This document shows positions 51,616 through 62,602 of a stretch of 64,000 nucleotides of DNA, piece after piece. The stretch lies in contig NZ_JASZYG010000004.1 in the NCBI RefSeq assembly GCF_030317105.1, forward strand, positions 558,001-622,000, in the 5' to 3' direction. The stretch is from Variovorax brevis (GTDB taxonomy: Bacteria; Pseudomonadota; Gammaproteobacteria; Burkholderiales; Burkholderiaceae_C). A program made the translations under genes and the position numbers. The notes below the pieces were generated by a model, which was not told the origin of the DNA, searched no databases, and saw only the letters and a list, made by a program, of their open reading frames with translations. The stretch's first letter is position 1, and every line of letters begins with the position of its first letter.

Positions 51616-52839
51616 ATGGCCACCGCAGCTTCCAGCCGAAATCAACACAAGGAACTTATCTTCGAATGGGAAGGTAAGGACCGCAACGGCAAGATCGTGC
51701 GCGGCGAAATGCGCGCGTCCGGCGAAAACCAGGTCAGCGCCTCGCTGCGGCGCCAAGGCGTGCTGACGACCAAGATCAAGAAGAAGCGCATCCGCTCGGG
51801 CAAGGCCATCAAGCCCAAGGACATCGCGATCTTCACGCGCCAGCTGGCGACGATGATGAAAGCCGGCGTGCCGCTGCTGCAAGCCTTCGACATCGTGGGC
51901 CGCGGCAACGCCAACGCCAGCGTGTCGAAGCTGCTCAACGACATCCGCAGCGACGTGGAAACCGGCACCTCGCTGTCGTCGGCCTTTCGCAAATACCCCA
52001 AGTACTTCGACAACCTGTATTGCAACCTGGTGGAAGCCGGTGAAGCGGCCGGTATTCTCGAAGAGCTGCTCGACCGCCTTTCCACCTACATGGAAAAGAC
52101 GGAAGCCATCAAGGGCAAGATCAAGTCGGCACTGATGTACCCGACCTCGGTGGTCGTGGTGGCCTTCGTGGTGGTGGCGATCATCATGATCTTCGTGATT
52201 CCGGCCTTCAAGTCGGTGTTCAGCTCCTTCGGCGCCGATCTCCCGGCCCCGACGCTGCTGGTGATGGCCATGAGCGAGTTTTTTGTGGCGTACTGGTGGC
52301 TGATCTTCGGCGTGATCGGCGGCGGGCTCTACTTCTTCTTCCAGGCCTGGAAGCGCAATGAGCGCGTGCAGGCCTTCATGGACCGGCTGCTGCTCAAGCT
52401 GCCGATCTTCGGCATCCTGATCGAAAAGTCGTGCACCGCACGCTGGACGCGCACGCTGGCCACCATGTTTGCCGCAGGCGTGCCACTGGTGGAGGCGCTC
52501 GACTCGGTGGGCGGCGCATCGGGCAACTCGGTCTACGCGGACGCCACGGTCAAGATCCAGCAGGAAGTCTCGACCGGCACGAGCCTGACCACGGCCATGA
52601 CCAACGCCAACCTCTTCCCCTCGATGGTGCTGCAGATGACGGCGATCGGCGAGGAATCCGGCTCCATCGACCACATGCTGGGCAAGGCGGCCGACTTCTA
52701 CGAATCGGAAGTGGACGAAATGGTGGCGGGCCTCTCCAGCCTGATGGAGCCGATCATCATCGTGTTCCTCGGGGTCATCATCGGCGGCATCGTGGTGTCG
52801 ATGTACCTCCCGATCTTCAAGCTGGGCCAGGTCGTCTGA
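51616..52839 (+). CDS. pilC: Type IV pilus inner-membrane platform protein
   Basis: 407 aa, GspF/PilC family. Two GspF repeats are visible: AIFTRQLATMMKAGVPLLQA and ARWTRTLATMFAAGVPLVEA. Three membrane segments include TSVVVVAFVVVAIIMIFVIP and the C-terminal IIIVFLGVIIGGIVVSMYLP. It couples PilB to pilus assembly. It starts 20 bases after pilB and its stop overlaps the pilD start by one base (TGATG). Confidence 0.95.
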   Translation: MATAASSRNQHKELIFEWEGKDRNGKIVRGEMRASGENQVSASLRRQGVLTTKIKKKRIRSGKAIKPKDIAIFTRQLATMMKAGVPLLQAFDIVGRGNANASVSKLLNDIRSDVETGTSLSSAFRKYPKYFDNLYCNLVEAGEAAGILEELLDRLSTYMEKTEAIKGKIKSALMYPTSVVVVAFVVVAIIMIFVIPAFKSVFSSFGADLPAPTLLVMAMSEFFVAYWWLIFGVIGGGLYFFFQAWKRNERVQAFMDRLLLKLPIFGILIEKSCTARWTRTLATMFAAGVPLVEALDSVGGASGNSVYADATVKIQQEVSTGTSLTTAMTNANLFPSMVLQMTAIGEESGSIDHMLGKAADFYESEVDEMVAGLSSLMEPIIIVFLGVIIGGIVVSMYLPIFKLGQVV

Positions 52840-53705
52840 TGCTCGTTTCGCAGGGGTTCGACGCCGCGCTGGCCGGCGTCCTGGGGCTTTTGATCGGCAG
52901 TTTCCTGAACGTGGTCATATACCGGCTGCCCAAGATGCTGGAGATGCAATGGGCGGCCGAAAGTGCGGAATACGCCGTCGCCGCCGACGGCAACAAGGCC
53001 GCCGATGCGCCGGCCGAGCCGGAGCGCTTCAACCTGATGGTGCCGCGCTCGCGCTGCCAGAACTGCGGGCACGTCATCCGCTGGTATGAGAATGTGCCGG
53101 TGCTCAGCTATGTCATCCTGCGCGGCAAGTGCTCCGCGTGCAAGACGCCGATCAGCCTGCGCTACCCGCTGGTAGAACTGGTCACGGCGGCGCTTTTTGC
53201 CTTTTGCGTCTGGCGCATGCCCGGCAACTACGCCGCACTGGCGTGGTGCGGATTTGCAGCTGCGCTGGTCGCGCTGGCCCTCATCGACTGGGACACCACG
53301 CTGCTGCCCGACGACATCACGCTGCCGCTGCTGTGGGCTGGACTGCTGGCGGCTTCGATGGGACTGACGGGTGTGACGCTCGCCAACGCCGTGTGGGGCG
53401 CGGCCGCGGGCTATGTCTCGCTGTGGGCGATCTACTGGCTCTTCAAGCTGACCACCGGCAAGGAAGGCATGGGCTACGGCGACTTCAAACTCTTCGCGGT
53501 GTTCGGCGCGTGGTTCGGCTGGCAGGCGCTGGTGCCGATCATCCTGATGTCCTCGGTGATCGGTGTGATCGTCGGCGTTGCGCTCAAGGTGTTCCATGGC
53601 CTGCGCGAAGGCGGCTACATTCCCTTCGGCCCATTTCTGGCGGGCGCCGGACTCACCGCCATGATCTTCGGCCCCAACGCGATCCTGCAAGCGATCGGCC
53701 TGTGA
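52839..53705 (+). CDS. pilD: Prepilin peptidase / N-methyltransferase
   Basis: 288 aa polytopic membrane enzyme. The cytoplasmic loop carries a tetracysteine site (SRCQNCGHVI and KCSACKTPI). The aspartyl protease residues are in LIDWDTTLLPDD and GYGDFKLFAVFGAW. It cleaves prepilin leader peptides and methylates the new N-terminus. The start MLVSQGFDAALAG gives a membrane N-terminus as usual for this family; the longer open frame overlaps pilC. Confidence 0.95.
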   Translation: MLVSQGFDAALAGVLGLLIGSFLNVVIYRLPKMLEMQWAAESAEYAVAADGNKAADAPAEPERFNLMVPRSRCQNCGHVIRWYENVPVLSYVILRGKCSACKTPISLRYPLVELVTAALFAFCVWRMPGNYAALAWCGFAAALVALALIDWDTTLLPDDITLPLLWAGLLAASMGLTGVTLANAVWGAAAGYVSLWAIYWLFKLTTGKEGMGYGDFKLFAVFGAWFGWQALVPIILMSSVIGVIVGVALKVFHGLREGGYIPFGPFLAGAGLTAMIFGPNAILQAIGL

Positions 53706-53718
53706 GCGAGGGCGCGCG

Positions 53719-54324
53719 GTGACTGCCCTACGCATCGGCCTGACGGGCGGCATTGGCAGCGGCAAGAGCACCGTCGCGGCCATGCTGGTGGCGCACGGCG
53801 CAACCCTCATCGACACCGACGCCATCGCCCGCGCCATTGCGCAGCCCGGCGGCGCGGCCATGCCCGCGCTGGAGGCGGAATTCGGACCCGGCGTCATCGC
53901 GCCTGACGGCGGACTGGACCGCGCCCACATGCGCGAGTTGGTCTTTGGCGATGCGCAGGCCAAGCGACGGCTCGAAGCGATCCTGCATCCGCTGATTGGC
54001 CAGGAGTGCGAGCGGCAGGCGGCCGCCGCCACCGGGTCGCTGCTCGTGTTCGATGTGCCCTTGCTGGTGGAGTCGCGACGCTGGCGCGCCATCGTCGATC
54101 GCGTGCTCGTTGTCGATGCAAGCGAGGAGCTTCAGTTGAAACGAGTCGTCACACGATCGGGTTGGGCACCTGAAGCGGTTCGCGCCGTGATCGACCAGCA
54201 GGCCACGCGGGCATTGCGTCGTGCGGCGGCTGACGCGGTCATATACAACGAAAATATGAGTCTTGCGGAACTGGAGTGCGAAGTGCTGTCTATCGCGCAG
54301 ATCTTCGTCGATCAAGCGCCTTGA
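53719..54324 (+). CDS. coaE: Dephospho-CoA kinase
   Basis: 201 aa from a GTG start. The P loop is GLTGGIGSGKSTVAAML; IDTDAIARAI and VFDVPLLVESRRW are also conserved in CoaE, the last step of CoA synthesis (phosphorylation of dephospho-CoA at the ribose 3'-OH). It lies 13 bases after pilD, a conserved neighbourhood in beta- and gammaproteobacteria. Confidence 0.95.
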   Translation: MTALRIGLTGGIGSGKSTVAAMLVAHGATLIDTDAIARAIAQPGGAAMPALEAEFGPGVIAPDGGLDRAHMRELVFGDAQAKRRLEAILHPLIGQECERQAAAATGSLLVFDVPLLVESRRWRAIVDRVLVVDASEELQLKRVVTRSGWAPEAVRAVIDQQATRALRRAAADAVIYNENMSLAELECEVLSIAQIFVDQAP

Positions 54325-54357
54325 CGATATGATGACCGCGACTGGAAACCGACACGC

Positions 54358-55113
54358 GTGATTCTCTACGAGTACCCCTTCAACGAGCGTATCCGGACCT
54401 ACCTGCGGCTGGAGCACCTCTTCCGCCGTCTCGGGGAACTGGTGCCCGCCGATTCACCGCTATCGCATCACTACGCGCTGGTCACGATCTTCGAGATCAT
54501 GGACGTCGCGGCGCGAGCCGATCTCAAGGCCGACGTGCTGCGTGACCTGGACAAGCACAAGGCGGTGTTCAACAGCTACCGCGGAAATCCTGCGATTTCC
54601 GAGACGGTGCTCGACCAGGTGATTGCGCAACTCGAGCGCAACTTCAACACGCTGAACACGGTGCCGGGCAAAGCCGGGCAGTCGCTCACCGAAAACGAAT
54701 GGCTGATGAGCATCCGCAGCCGCGCCAACATTCCGGGCGGCACCTGCGAGTTCGACCTGCCCGGCTATTACGCGTGGCAGCATCGCAGTGCGGCGTCGCG
54801 CCGCGCGGACGTCGAGCGCTGGGCGACCACGCTGGCGCCGCTGGCCGAATCCGTTTACTTGCTGCTCAAGCTGCTGCGCGACGCGGACGTGCCCTACAAG
54901 GTCATGGCCAACAACGGGCAGTTTCAGCAAACGCTGCCGCAGGGCCGCACGTTTCAGCTGCTGCGCCTGCGCATCGACTCGTCGCTGGGGCTGGTGCCGG
55001 AAATCAGCGGCAACCGGCTGATGGTGTCTGTGCGGCTGATGCGCCATGAAGCCGACGACCGGCTCCACCAGAGCACCGACAACACCGCTTTCGAATTGAC
55101 CTTGTGCGCTTGA
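54358..55113 (+). CDS. zapD: Cell division protein ZapD
   Basis: 251 aa from a GTG start. It begins ILYEYPFNERIRTYLRLEHL, the family hallmark, and contains NTLNTVPGKAGQSLTENEWL and FDLPGYYAWQHR. ZapD bundles FtsZ filaments at the division site. Position between coaE and yacG is the conserved one. Confidence 0.95.
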   Translation: MILYEYPFNERIRTYLRLEHLFRRLGELVPADSPLSHHYALVTIFEIMDVAARADLKADVLRDLDKHKAVFNSYRGNPAISETVLDQVIAQLERNFNTLNTVPGKAGQSLTENEWLMSIRSRANIPGGTCEFDLPGYYAWQHRSAASRRADVERWATTLAPLAESVYLLLKLLRDADVPYKVMANNGQFQQTLPQGRTFQLLRLRIDSSLGLVPEISGNRLMVSVRLMRHEADDRLHQSTDNTAFELTLCA

Positions 55114-55169
55114 GCGGCCCGGCCGCTTGCGAAACGAACGCCACGGCGCACTGTGACAACGCTATTCCA

Positions 55170-55379
55170 ATGACTGACGCCACCAACTTTGCACCCCGCA
55201 TCGTGAAGTGCCCCGCATGCGGCAACGACAGCGTTTACGCACCCACCAATGCTTACCGTCCATTTTGCAGCGCGCGCTGCAAGGGGGTGGACTTGGGCGC
55301 CTGGGCGAGCGAAGAATTCAAGTTGCCGGCGGATGCACCGCCGGATGACGAACCGTTTGGGGATCCGAGGCTGCAATAG
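55170..55379 (+). CDS. yacG: DNA gyrase inhibitor YacG (zinc-binding)
   Basis: 69 aa from MTDATNFAPR. Zinc ligands are in KCPACGND and FCSARCKGVDLG. It binds GyrB and inhibits supercoiling in E. coli. The last gene of the pil-coa-zap block. Its 3' end (from CTGCAATAG) is partly repeated about 83 bases downstream in the non-coding repeat region. Confidence 0.93.
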   Translation: MTDATNFAPRIVKCPACGNDSVYAPTNAYRPFCSARCKGVDLGAWASEEFKLPADAPPDDEPFGDPRLQ

Positions 55380-55509
55380 CGGCGTTGGGGGTGCGCCGCG
55401 GCAAGTAGTCTGCGGTGCGGGCTCATCATGGGCAGTCGACACTTTCGGATCTCCTGCAATGGTGCGCTTGGGGCGCGCCGCGGCAGGTGGTCTGCGGCAC
55501 GGGCTCATC
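55372..55509 (+). repeat. Direct repeat at the yacG 3' end
   Basis: Segments 55394-55427 and 55476-55509 match at 30 of 34 positions (CGCCGCGGCA... to ...GGGCTCATC), with an 82-base period; weaker similarity reaches back to the yacG stop region (CTGCAAT at 55371 and 55454). Confidence 0.7.
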
Positions 55510-55720
55510 CGGGGCGGTTGATGCTGCGCATCGACTGCACTCCGGTGCTCGGTCGCGGGGCGCGGTGCAGAACTCACTGCGCGCTCCTTCGGCGCGCTCC
55601 GTTCAAACAGCTGCACCGAGTCAGTTCACGAAGCGCGTGTCCTACGGCACGCGCCGCCCCGCGCCCTGCGCTCCTCGCCGCCCCGGAAATCGCCCGTGCC
55701 GCAGACCACCTGCCGCGGCG
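55476..55720. repeat. 29-base perfect inverted repeat pair
   Basis: The arm at 55476-55504 (begins CGCCGCGGCAGGTGG) is the exact reverse complement of 55692-55720. The 187 bases between them have no supported gene. Confidence 0.9.
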
Positions 55721-55907
55721 AGATACGTCGTGCTGTTCAGAGAGGGGAGCGGAAGCTGTGCCGCTATTGCGCGTCGGGGCGATCCCTGCCGGGTAGTGCA
55801 CCCCCACAGTTTCCAGAGCAAAGGCGCCTGCGGGCCCGGCGTGACGCGCCTCTGCAGCGCCGAGAAGCGCAGCGCGACCGGCCTGCACGCGTGCCGAAGG
55901 ACACGCG
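55634..55907. repeat. 20-base inverted repeat pair
   Basis: 55634-55653 (CGCGTGTCCTACGGCACGCG) is the reverse complement of 55888-55907 with one mismatch. Each arm is also an imperfect hairpin by itself. Confidence 0.8.
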
Positions 55908-56066
55908 TGCTTCGTCATCTGACTTGCCGCGGCTGTCCGAGCTCAGTGAACGAAGTGAACGTCGCGAGTTCCGCGGCAGGCCGGGCGCGCGAGCATCGGA
56001 GGGAAGTCGGTGCGCAGCACCGACCGCTGCAGTGGCGCGTCACGCCGGGCCCGCAGGCGCCTTTGC
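55818..56066. repeat. 42-base inverted repeat pair
   Basis: 55818-55859 (begins GCAAAGGCGCCTGCGGG) is the reverse complement of 56025-56066 with one mismatch. The pair lies in the same 770-base gene-free stretch between yacG and the NUDIX gene. Open frames crossing it are low-complexity Arg/Ala-rich shadows. Confidence 0.9.
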
Positions 56067-56151
56067 GTCGGGCGCGATCTCGGCAATCAACGGACCTGCC
56101 TTTGCGTCGCGCGCACACGTCGCGAGCATCCAGCCCGAGCGTTTGACCGAA

Positions 56152-56565
56152 TCAACCCGCCAGCCCACGCTCCTGCGAAAGCCATTCAAGCACCGGCATC
56201 GCACCCGGCAACACCGGCGTCACCTCCAGCGGAAGCTGCTGCCAACACATGGCCTGCCCTTCGCGCATCTCGAAATCGCCGCTCCACTGCGTGACCTTGC
56301 ACCAGTGCAGGCGCACCAGGGCGTGCGGATAGTCGTGTTCGGTGGTTTTCCAGACCTCGGCGCCGCCGATGGTGATGCCGAGTTCTTCATGCAACTCGCG
56401 GCGCAGCGCTTCCTCGATGCTTTCACCCGTCTCGATCTTGCCGCCCGGAAACTCCCAGTAGCCCGCGTACGGCTTGCCTTCGGGGCGGGTGGACAAGAGC
56501 AGCGCGCCGTCCTCGCGGATGAGAATGCCCACCGCCACCTCGGTGTGCTTGCGCGGCTCGCTCAC
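56152..56565 (-). CDS. NUDIX hydrolase, MutT-like
   Basis: 137 aa from a GTG start (VSEPRKHTEVAVGILIR) that overlaps the stop of the DUF815 gene (GTGA). The NUDIX box is complete: GGKIETG, then ESIEEALRRELHEELGI. KPYAGYWEFPGGK is typical of MutT, which hydrolyses 8-oxo-dGTP to avoid mutation. Coupling to the DUF815 ATPase is seen in related genomes. A C-terminal thiamine-synthase-like fusion, seen in some homologues, is absent. Confidence 0.88.
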   Translation of the reverse strand: MSEPRKHTEVAVGILIREDGALLLSTRPEGKPYAGYWEFPGGKIETGESIEEALRRELHEELGITIGGAEVWKTTEHDYPHALVRLHWCKVTQWSGDFEMREGQAMCWQQLPLEVTPVLPGAMPVLEWLSQERGLAG

Positions 56566-57434
56566 CGGCCGCGCCCTGCGTAGTCGCGCGCGAACTGGTA
56601 GGCCACGCGGCCGCTGCGCGATCCCCGCTCCAGCGCCCACACGAGCGCTTCGGCCCGCGCCGCCTCGATGGCCTCAGGGCTCGCGCCGAAAGACGACAGC
56701 CACTGCGCCACGATGGCAAGGTATTCAGCCTGCGTGAAGGGATAGAAGCTCACCCAGAGCCCAAAGCGCTCGGACAGGGAGATCTTTTCCTCGATGACCT
56801 CGCCCGGATGCACCTCACCGTCTTCGGTGTGGGTGTAGCTCAGGTTGTCCTTCATGTACTCGGGCAGCAGGTGGCGCCGGTTGCTGGTCGCGTAGATCAG
56901 CACGTTGGGCGTCGATGCGGCAATGGAGCCATCGAGGATGGACTTGAGCGCCTTGTAGCCCGGCTCGCCCTCGTCAAAGCTCAGGTCGTCGCTGAAGACG
57001 ATGAATTTCTCCGGACGCTGCGACACGACCTCGATGATGTCCGGCAGATCGACCAGCTCGGCCTTGTCGACCTCGATCAAACGCAATCCCTGATGCGCAT
57101 ACGCGTGCAGGCACGCGCGGATCAGCGAGGACTTGCCCGTGCCGCGCGCGCCCGTCAGCAGCACGTTGTTGGCGGGCTTGCCTTCGACGAACTGGCGCGT
57201 GTTGCGCTCGATCTTTTCCTTCTGGAGGTCGATTTCCTTGAGCGAATCGAGCGCCATCATGGCGACGTGGCGCACCGGCTCCAGCGTGCCGTGGCCGGAG
57301 CTGCGGCGGCGGTAGCGCCAGGCAATCGACGCATCCCAGTTGGCCGGCGCCGACAGCGGCTGCGGCAGGATCGATTCGATGCGGGTGATCAGCTGTTCCG
57401 CCCGCTCGATCAGGCGCTCGAACTTCTCGTTCAT
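56562..57434 (-). CDS. DUF815 AAA+ family ATPase
   Basis: 290 aa. The P loop is LLTGARGTGKSSLIRACLHA; Walker B and sensor regions follow (KFIVFSDDLSFDEGEPGYKA, VLIYATSNRRHLLPEYM). DUF815 proteins are cytoplasmic ATPases of unknown role, conserved next to argJ and MutT-type genes in betaproteobacteria. It starts 13 bases after the argJ stop in the same orientation. Confidence 0.9.
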   Translation of the reverse strand: MNEKFERLIERAEQLITRIESILPQPLSAPANWDASIAWRYRRRSSGHGTLEPVRHVAMMALDSLKEIDLQKEKIERNTRQFVEGKPANNVLLTGARGTGKSSLIRACLHAYAHQGLRLIEVDKAELVDLPDIIEVVSQRPEKFIVFSDDLSFDEGEPGYKALKSILDGSIAASTPNVLIYATSNRRHLLPEYMKDNLSYTHTEDGEVHPGEVIEEKISLSERFGLWVSFYPFTQAEYLAIVAQWLSSFGASPEAIEAARAEALVWALERGSRSGRVAYQFARDYAGRGR

Positions 57435-57447
57435 GGGCGCGCTTCCT

Positions 57448-58677
57448 TCAGGAACGGTAGTCAGCGTTGATGGACACGTAGTCGTGGCTCAGGTCGCAGG
57501 TCCACACCGTGTCCGCGGCGTCGCCCCGGCCCAGCACCACGCGCACCGTGATCTCGCTTTGCTTCATGACGCGCTGGCCGTCTTCTTCGCGGTACGAAGG
57601 GTTGCGTCCGCCCTTGATGGCCACGTGCACGTCGTCCAGGTACAGGTCGATGCCCGTCTGGTCCAGATCGTCGATGCCGGCATAGCCGACCGCCGCCAGG
57701 ATGCGGCCCAGGTTGGGGTCGCTCGCGAAAAACGCCGTCTTGACCAGCGGCGAATGCGCGATCGCGTAGGCCACCTTGCGGCACTCGGCGCCGTCACGGC
57801 CGCCTTCGACGCGCACGGTGATGAACTTGGTCGCGCCCTCGCCGTCGCGAACGATGGCCTGCGCGAGTTGACGTGCCACGTCCTGCATGGCCGCCACCAG
57901 TGCCTGGCCATCGGCCGAATCCAGCGAGGTGACGGTCGCGTTGGCCGCCTTCTGCGTGGCGATGACCACGAAGGAGTCGTTGGTCGAGGTGTCGCCGTCG
58001 ATAGTGACGCGGTTGAAGGAGCCGTCGGCCAGCAATTTCGCCAGCGGCTGGATGAGCTTCGCGTCGATCTTCGCGTCCGTCGCCATGAAGCCGAGCATGG
58101 TCGCCATGTTCGGCCGGATCATGCCCGCGCCCTTGCTGATGCCGGAAATCGTGACCGTCGCCCCGCCGACCTGCGCGCGTGCGCTGAAGGCCTTGGGGAT
58201 CGTGTCCGTCGTCATGATGCCTTCGGCCGCACGCGCCCAGTGGTTGTCCGCCGCGTCCGCGATCGCCGCAGGCAAGCCCGCCTCGATGCGATCGATGGGC
58301 AGCGGCTCCATGATCACGCCCGTTGAAAAGGGCAGCACCTGTTCCGGCGCGATTTCCAGCTTGCGGGCCATCGCGATGCAGGTGGCCCGCGTGCGCGCCA
58401 GTCCGTCTTCGCCCGTGCCCGCGTTGGCGTTGCCGGTGTTGATGACCATCGCCCGGATGCCGAAGTTCTTGTCCAGGTGGTCGCGGCACACCTGCACCGG
58501 CGCCGCGCAAAAGCGGTTCTGCGTGAACACGCCGCCGACCGCAGCACCTTCGTCGATCAGCACGACCGTCAGATCCTTTCGGTTGACCTTGCGGATGCCC
58601 GCCTCCGCCACACCGATTCGAACGCCAGGGACCGCAAACAGCGCGGCAGGATCAGGGGCAGACAAATTCACCGGCAT
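57448..58677 (-). CDS. argJ: Bifunctional ornithine acetyltransferase / N-acetylglutamate synthase
   Basis: 409 aa from MPVNLSAPDPAAL with a TAGGAGA ribosome site. The self-cleavage Thr is in IRPNMATMLGF; VTIDGDTSTNDSFVVIATQ and NTGNANAGTGEDGLA are also conserved. ArgJ transfers acetyl from N-acetylornithine to glutamate in arginine synthesis. The repeat element between argJ and secA lies just upstream. Confidence 0.95.
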   Translation of the reverse strand: MPVNLSAPDPAALFAVPGVRIGVAEAGIRKVNRKDLTVVLIDEGAAVGGVFTQNRFCAAPVQVCRDHLDKNFGIRAMVINTGNANAGTGEDGLARTRATCIAMARKLEIAPEQVLPFSTGVIMEPLPIDRIEAGLPAAIADAADNHWARAAEGIMTTDTIPKAFSARAQVGGATVTISGISKGAGMIRPNMATMLGFMATDAKIDAKLIQPLAKLLADGSFNRVTIDGDTSTNDSFVVIATQKAANATVTSLDSADGQALVAAMQDVARQLAQAIVRDGEGATKFITVRVEGGRDGAECRKVAYAIAHSPLVKTAFFASDPNLGRILAAVGYAGIDDLDQTGIDLYLDDVHVAIKGGRNPSYREEDGQRVMKQSEITVRVVLGRGDAADTVWTCDLSHDYVSINADYRS

Positions 58678-58704
58678 ATCAATTTCTCCTAAAGGGCGCA
58701 ATCC

Positions 58705-58806
58705 ATTCGCGGAACACCGCGGAACCGGCTTTGCCGGGCCGCTGGTGTTGCCCCCGGCAGGGGGTTGGCGCAGCAACACGGAGTGTCGCGCAGCCTGGGG
58801 GCGAGC
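58705..58806 (-). repeat. Stop-codon-adjacent GC-rich repeat (third copy)
   Basis: 58705-58768 matches the first copy near 25250-25313 base for base, including CGCGGAACACCGCGG, CCGGCTTTGCCGG and CCCCCGGCAGGGGG. The remainder (to 58806) is a diverged version ending CCTGGGGGCGAGC. The element ends one base from the secA stop codon, the same relation as at the amino-acid receptor gene. Confidence 0.9.
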
Positions 58807-58807
58807 T

Positions 58808-61585
<2,778 letters not shown>

Positions 61586-61674
61586 GAGTGGATATCGAAG
61601 TACGCGCAATCAAACACAGGCACTTCGATCGAAAACCCTAAGATAGACAAAAGCAACACTTGGGCGCGCAATGC

Positions 61675-62058
61675 ATGAATGCAAGCGGTCCAGGCCGCCG
61701 GGATGCCGGCAAACCATTGATTTTAGCCACCTTGTCTTCATCGTCATCGTCCGTGAACCGCCGCTACAACGCGGTGACCCTGCAGCAGGCCACCGAAGCC
61801 TCGCCAGCCCTGGCGAGCCTGGCCGAGCGCGTGCGCGACACGAACGAGCGAATGCGCGCCATCCAGGACCTGATTCCCCCCGAAATGCGCCCCGGATTGC
61901 AGGCCGGGCCGGCTGAAGGCGACACCTGGTGCCTGCTGGTGGGCAACAGCGCAGCGGCCGCCAAATTGCGCCACATGGTGCCCGCCCTGACGGCGCGCCT
62001 GCGCACCCGCGGCTGGGACGTGACCTCGCTGCGCATCAAGGTTCGATCGCACCGTTAG
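61675..62058 (+). CDS. DUF721 (DciA-like) protein
   Basis: About 127 aa from MNASGPGRRD; other starts close by are possible. The C-terminal half has the DUF721 pattern (WCLLVGNSAAAAKLRHMVPA, followed by RTRGWDVTSLRIKV). DUF721 proteins include the helicase loader DciA, though a role in replication is not proven for these short versions. It is divergent from secA, an arrangement common in betaproteobacteria. Confidence 0.7.
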   Translation: MNASGPGRRDAGKPLILATLSSSSSSVNRRYNAVTLQQATEASPALASLAERVRDTNERMRAIQDLIPPEMRPGLQAGPAEGDTWCLLVGNSAAAAKLRHMVPALTARLRTRGWDVTSLRIKVRSHR

Positions 62059-62097
62059 GGAGACTCTGATCAAGTCCTCCGCGGAGGGTCTGCAAAT

Positions 62098-62134
62098 TTT
62101 CATAAGCCTATTTATAATAAACGGGCTTATGAAA
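62098..62134. promoter_or_regulatory. marR operator/promoter overlapping its start codon
   Basis: Perfect 11-base inverted repeat TTTCATAAGCC (62098-62108) and GGCTTATGAAA (62124-62134). Its right arm contains the marR ATG (62129-62131), and TATAAT (62113-62118) lies in the 15-base spacer. The inferred start site is within about five bases of the ATG, so the mRNA should be leaderless or nearly so. A separate 12-base palindrome CCTCCGCGGAGG is at 62076-62087. Confidence 0.65.
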
Positions 62135-62602
62135 CGAGACTACACCCAGCGCTTTGGCTTTCTGGTCAATGACGTCTCCAAGCTTTACGGCGAACAGTTC
62201 GACCGGCTGGCGCGTGAACGCATCGGACTTTCGCGCGCGCAGTGCCGCGTGCTCGGCACATTGGCCATGCATGGCGACGAAGGCCCGCCCCTGTCGCAAG
62301 CCGAACTCGCCCAACGCATCGAACTGAGCGCCATGGCCGCCGGCGCGCTGTGCGAGCGGCTGGAAGCGGCCGGCTGGATCCATCGGCAGCCCAGCCCGAC
62401 CGATCGCCGCATGAACGAAGTTCGCCTGGCCCCCAGCGCCGTGAAGGCCCTGGACGCCGCGCTCACCATCAGCGACCAGGTGCAGGCCCGCGCCCTCGCG
62501 GCGCTGTCGGCCGACGAACGCGCGCAACTGGTGTCGCTGCTCGGCAAGGCGCGCGAAGGCCTGCTGGCCCTGCAATCCGCACCGCAGGAGATCGCACCTT
62601 GA
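62129..62602 (+). CDS. MarR-family repressor
   Basis: 157 aa. The winged helix has LSQAELAQRIELSAMAAGAL, then LEAAGWIHRQPSPTDRRMNE with the DRR wing typical of MarR. It starts GFLVNDVSKLYGEQFDRLAR. No ribosome-binding site precedes the ATG. The stop overlaps the TTG start of the efflux gene (TTGA), so the two are coupled. It likely represses both genes and is released by a phenolic or other lipophilic ligand. Confidence 0.9.
   Translation: MKRDYTQRFGFLVNDVSKLYGEQFDRLARERIGLSRAQCRVLGTLAMHGDEGPPLSQAELAQRIELSAMAAGALCERLEAAGWIHRQPSPTDRRMNEVRLAPSAVKALDAALTISDQVQARALAALSADERAQLVSLLGKAREGLLALQSAPQEIAP

Noticed and set aside
55415..56146. Open frames across the inverted-repeat island
   Set aside because: They are Arg/Ala/Pro-rich, start at unsupported codons and change with each repeat arm; no ribosome site or motif is seen.
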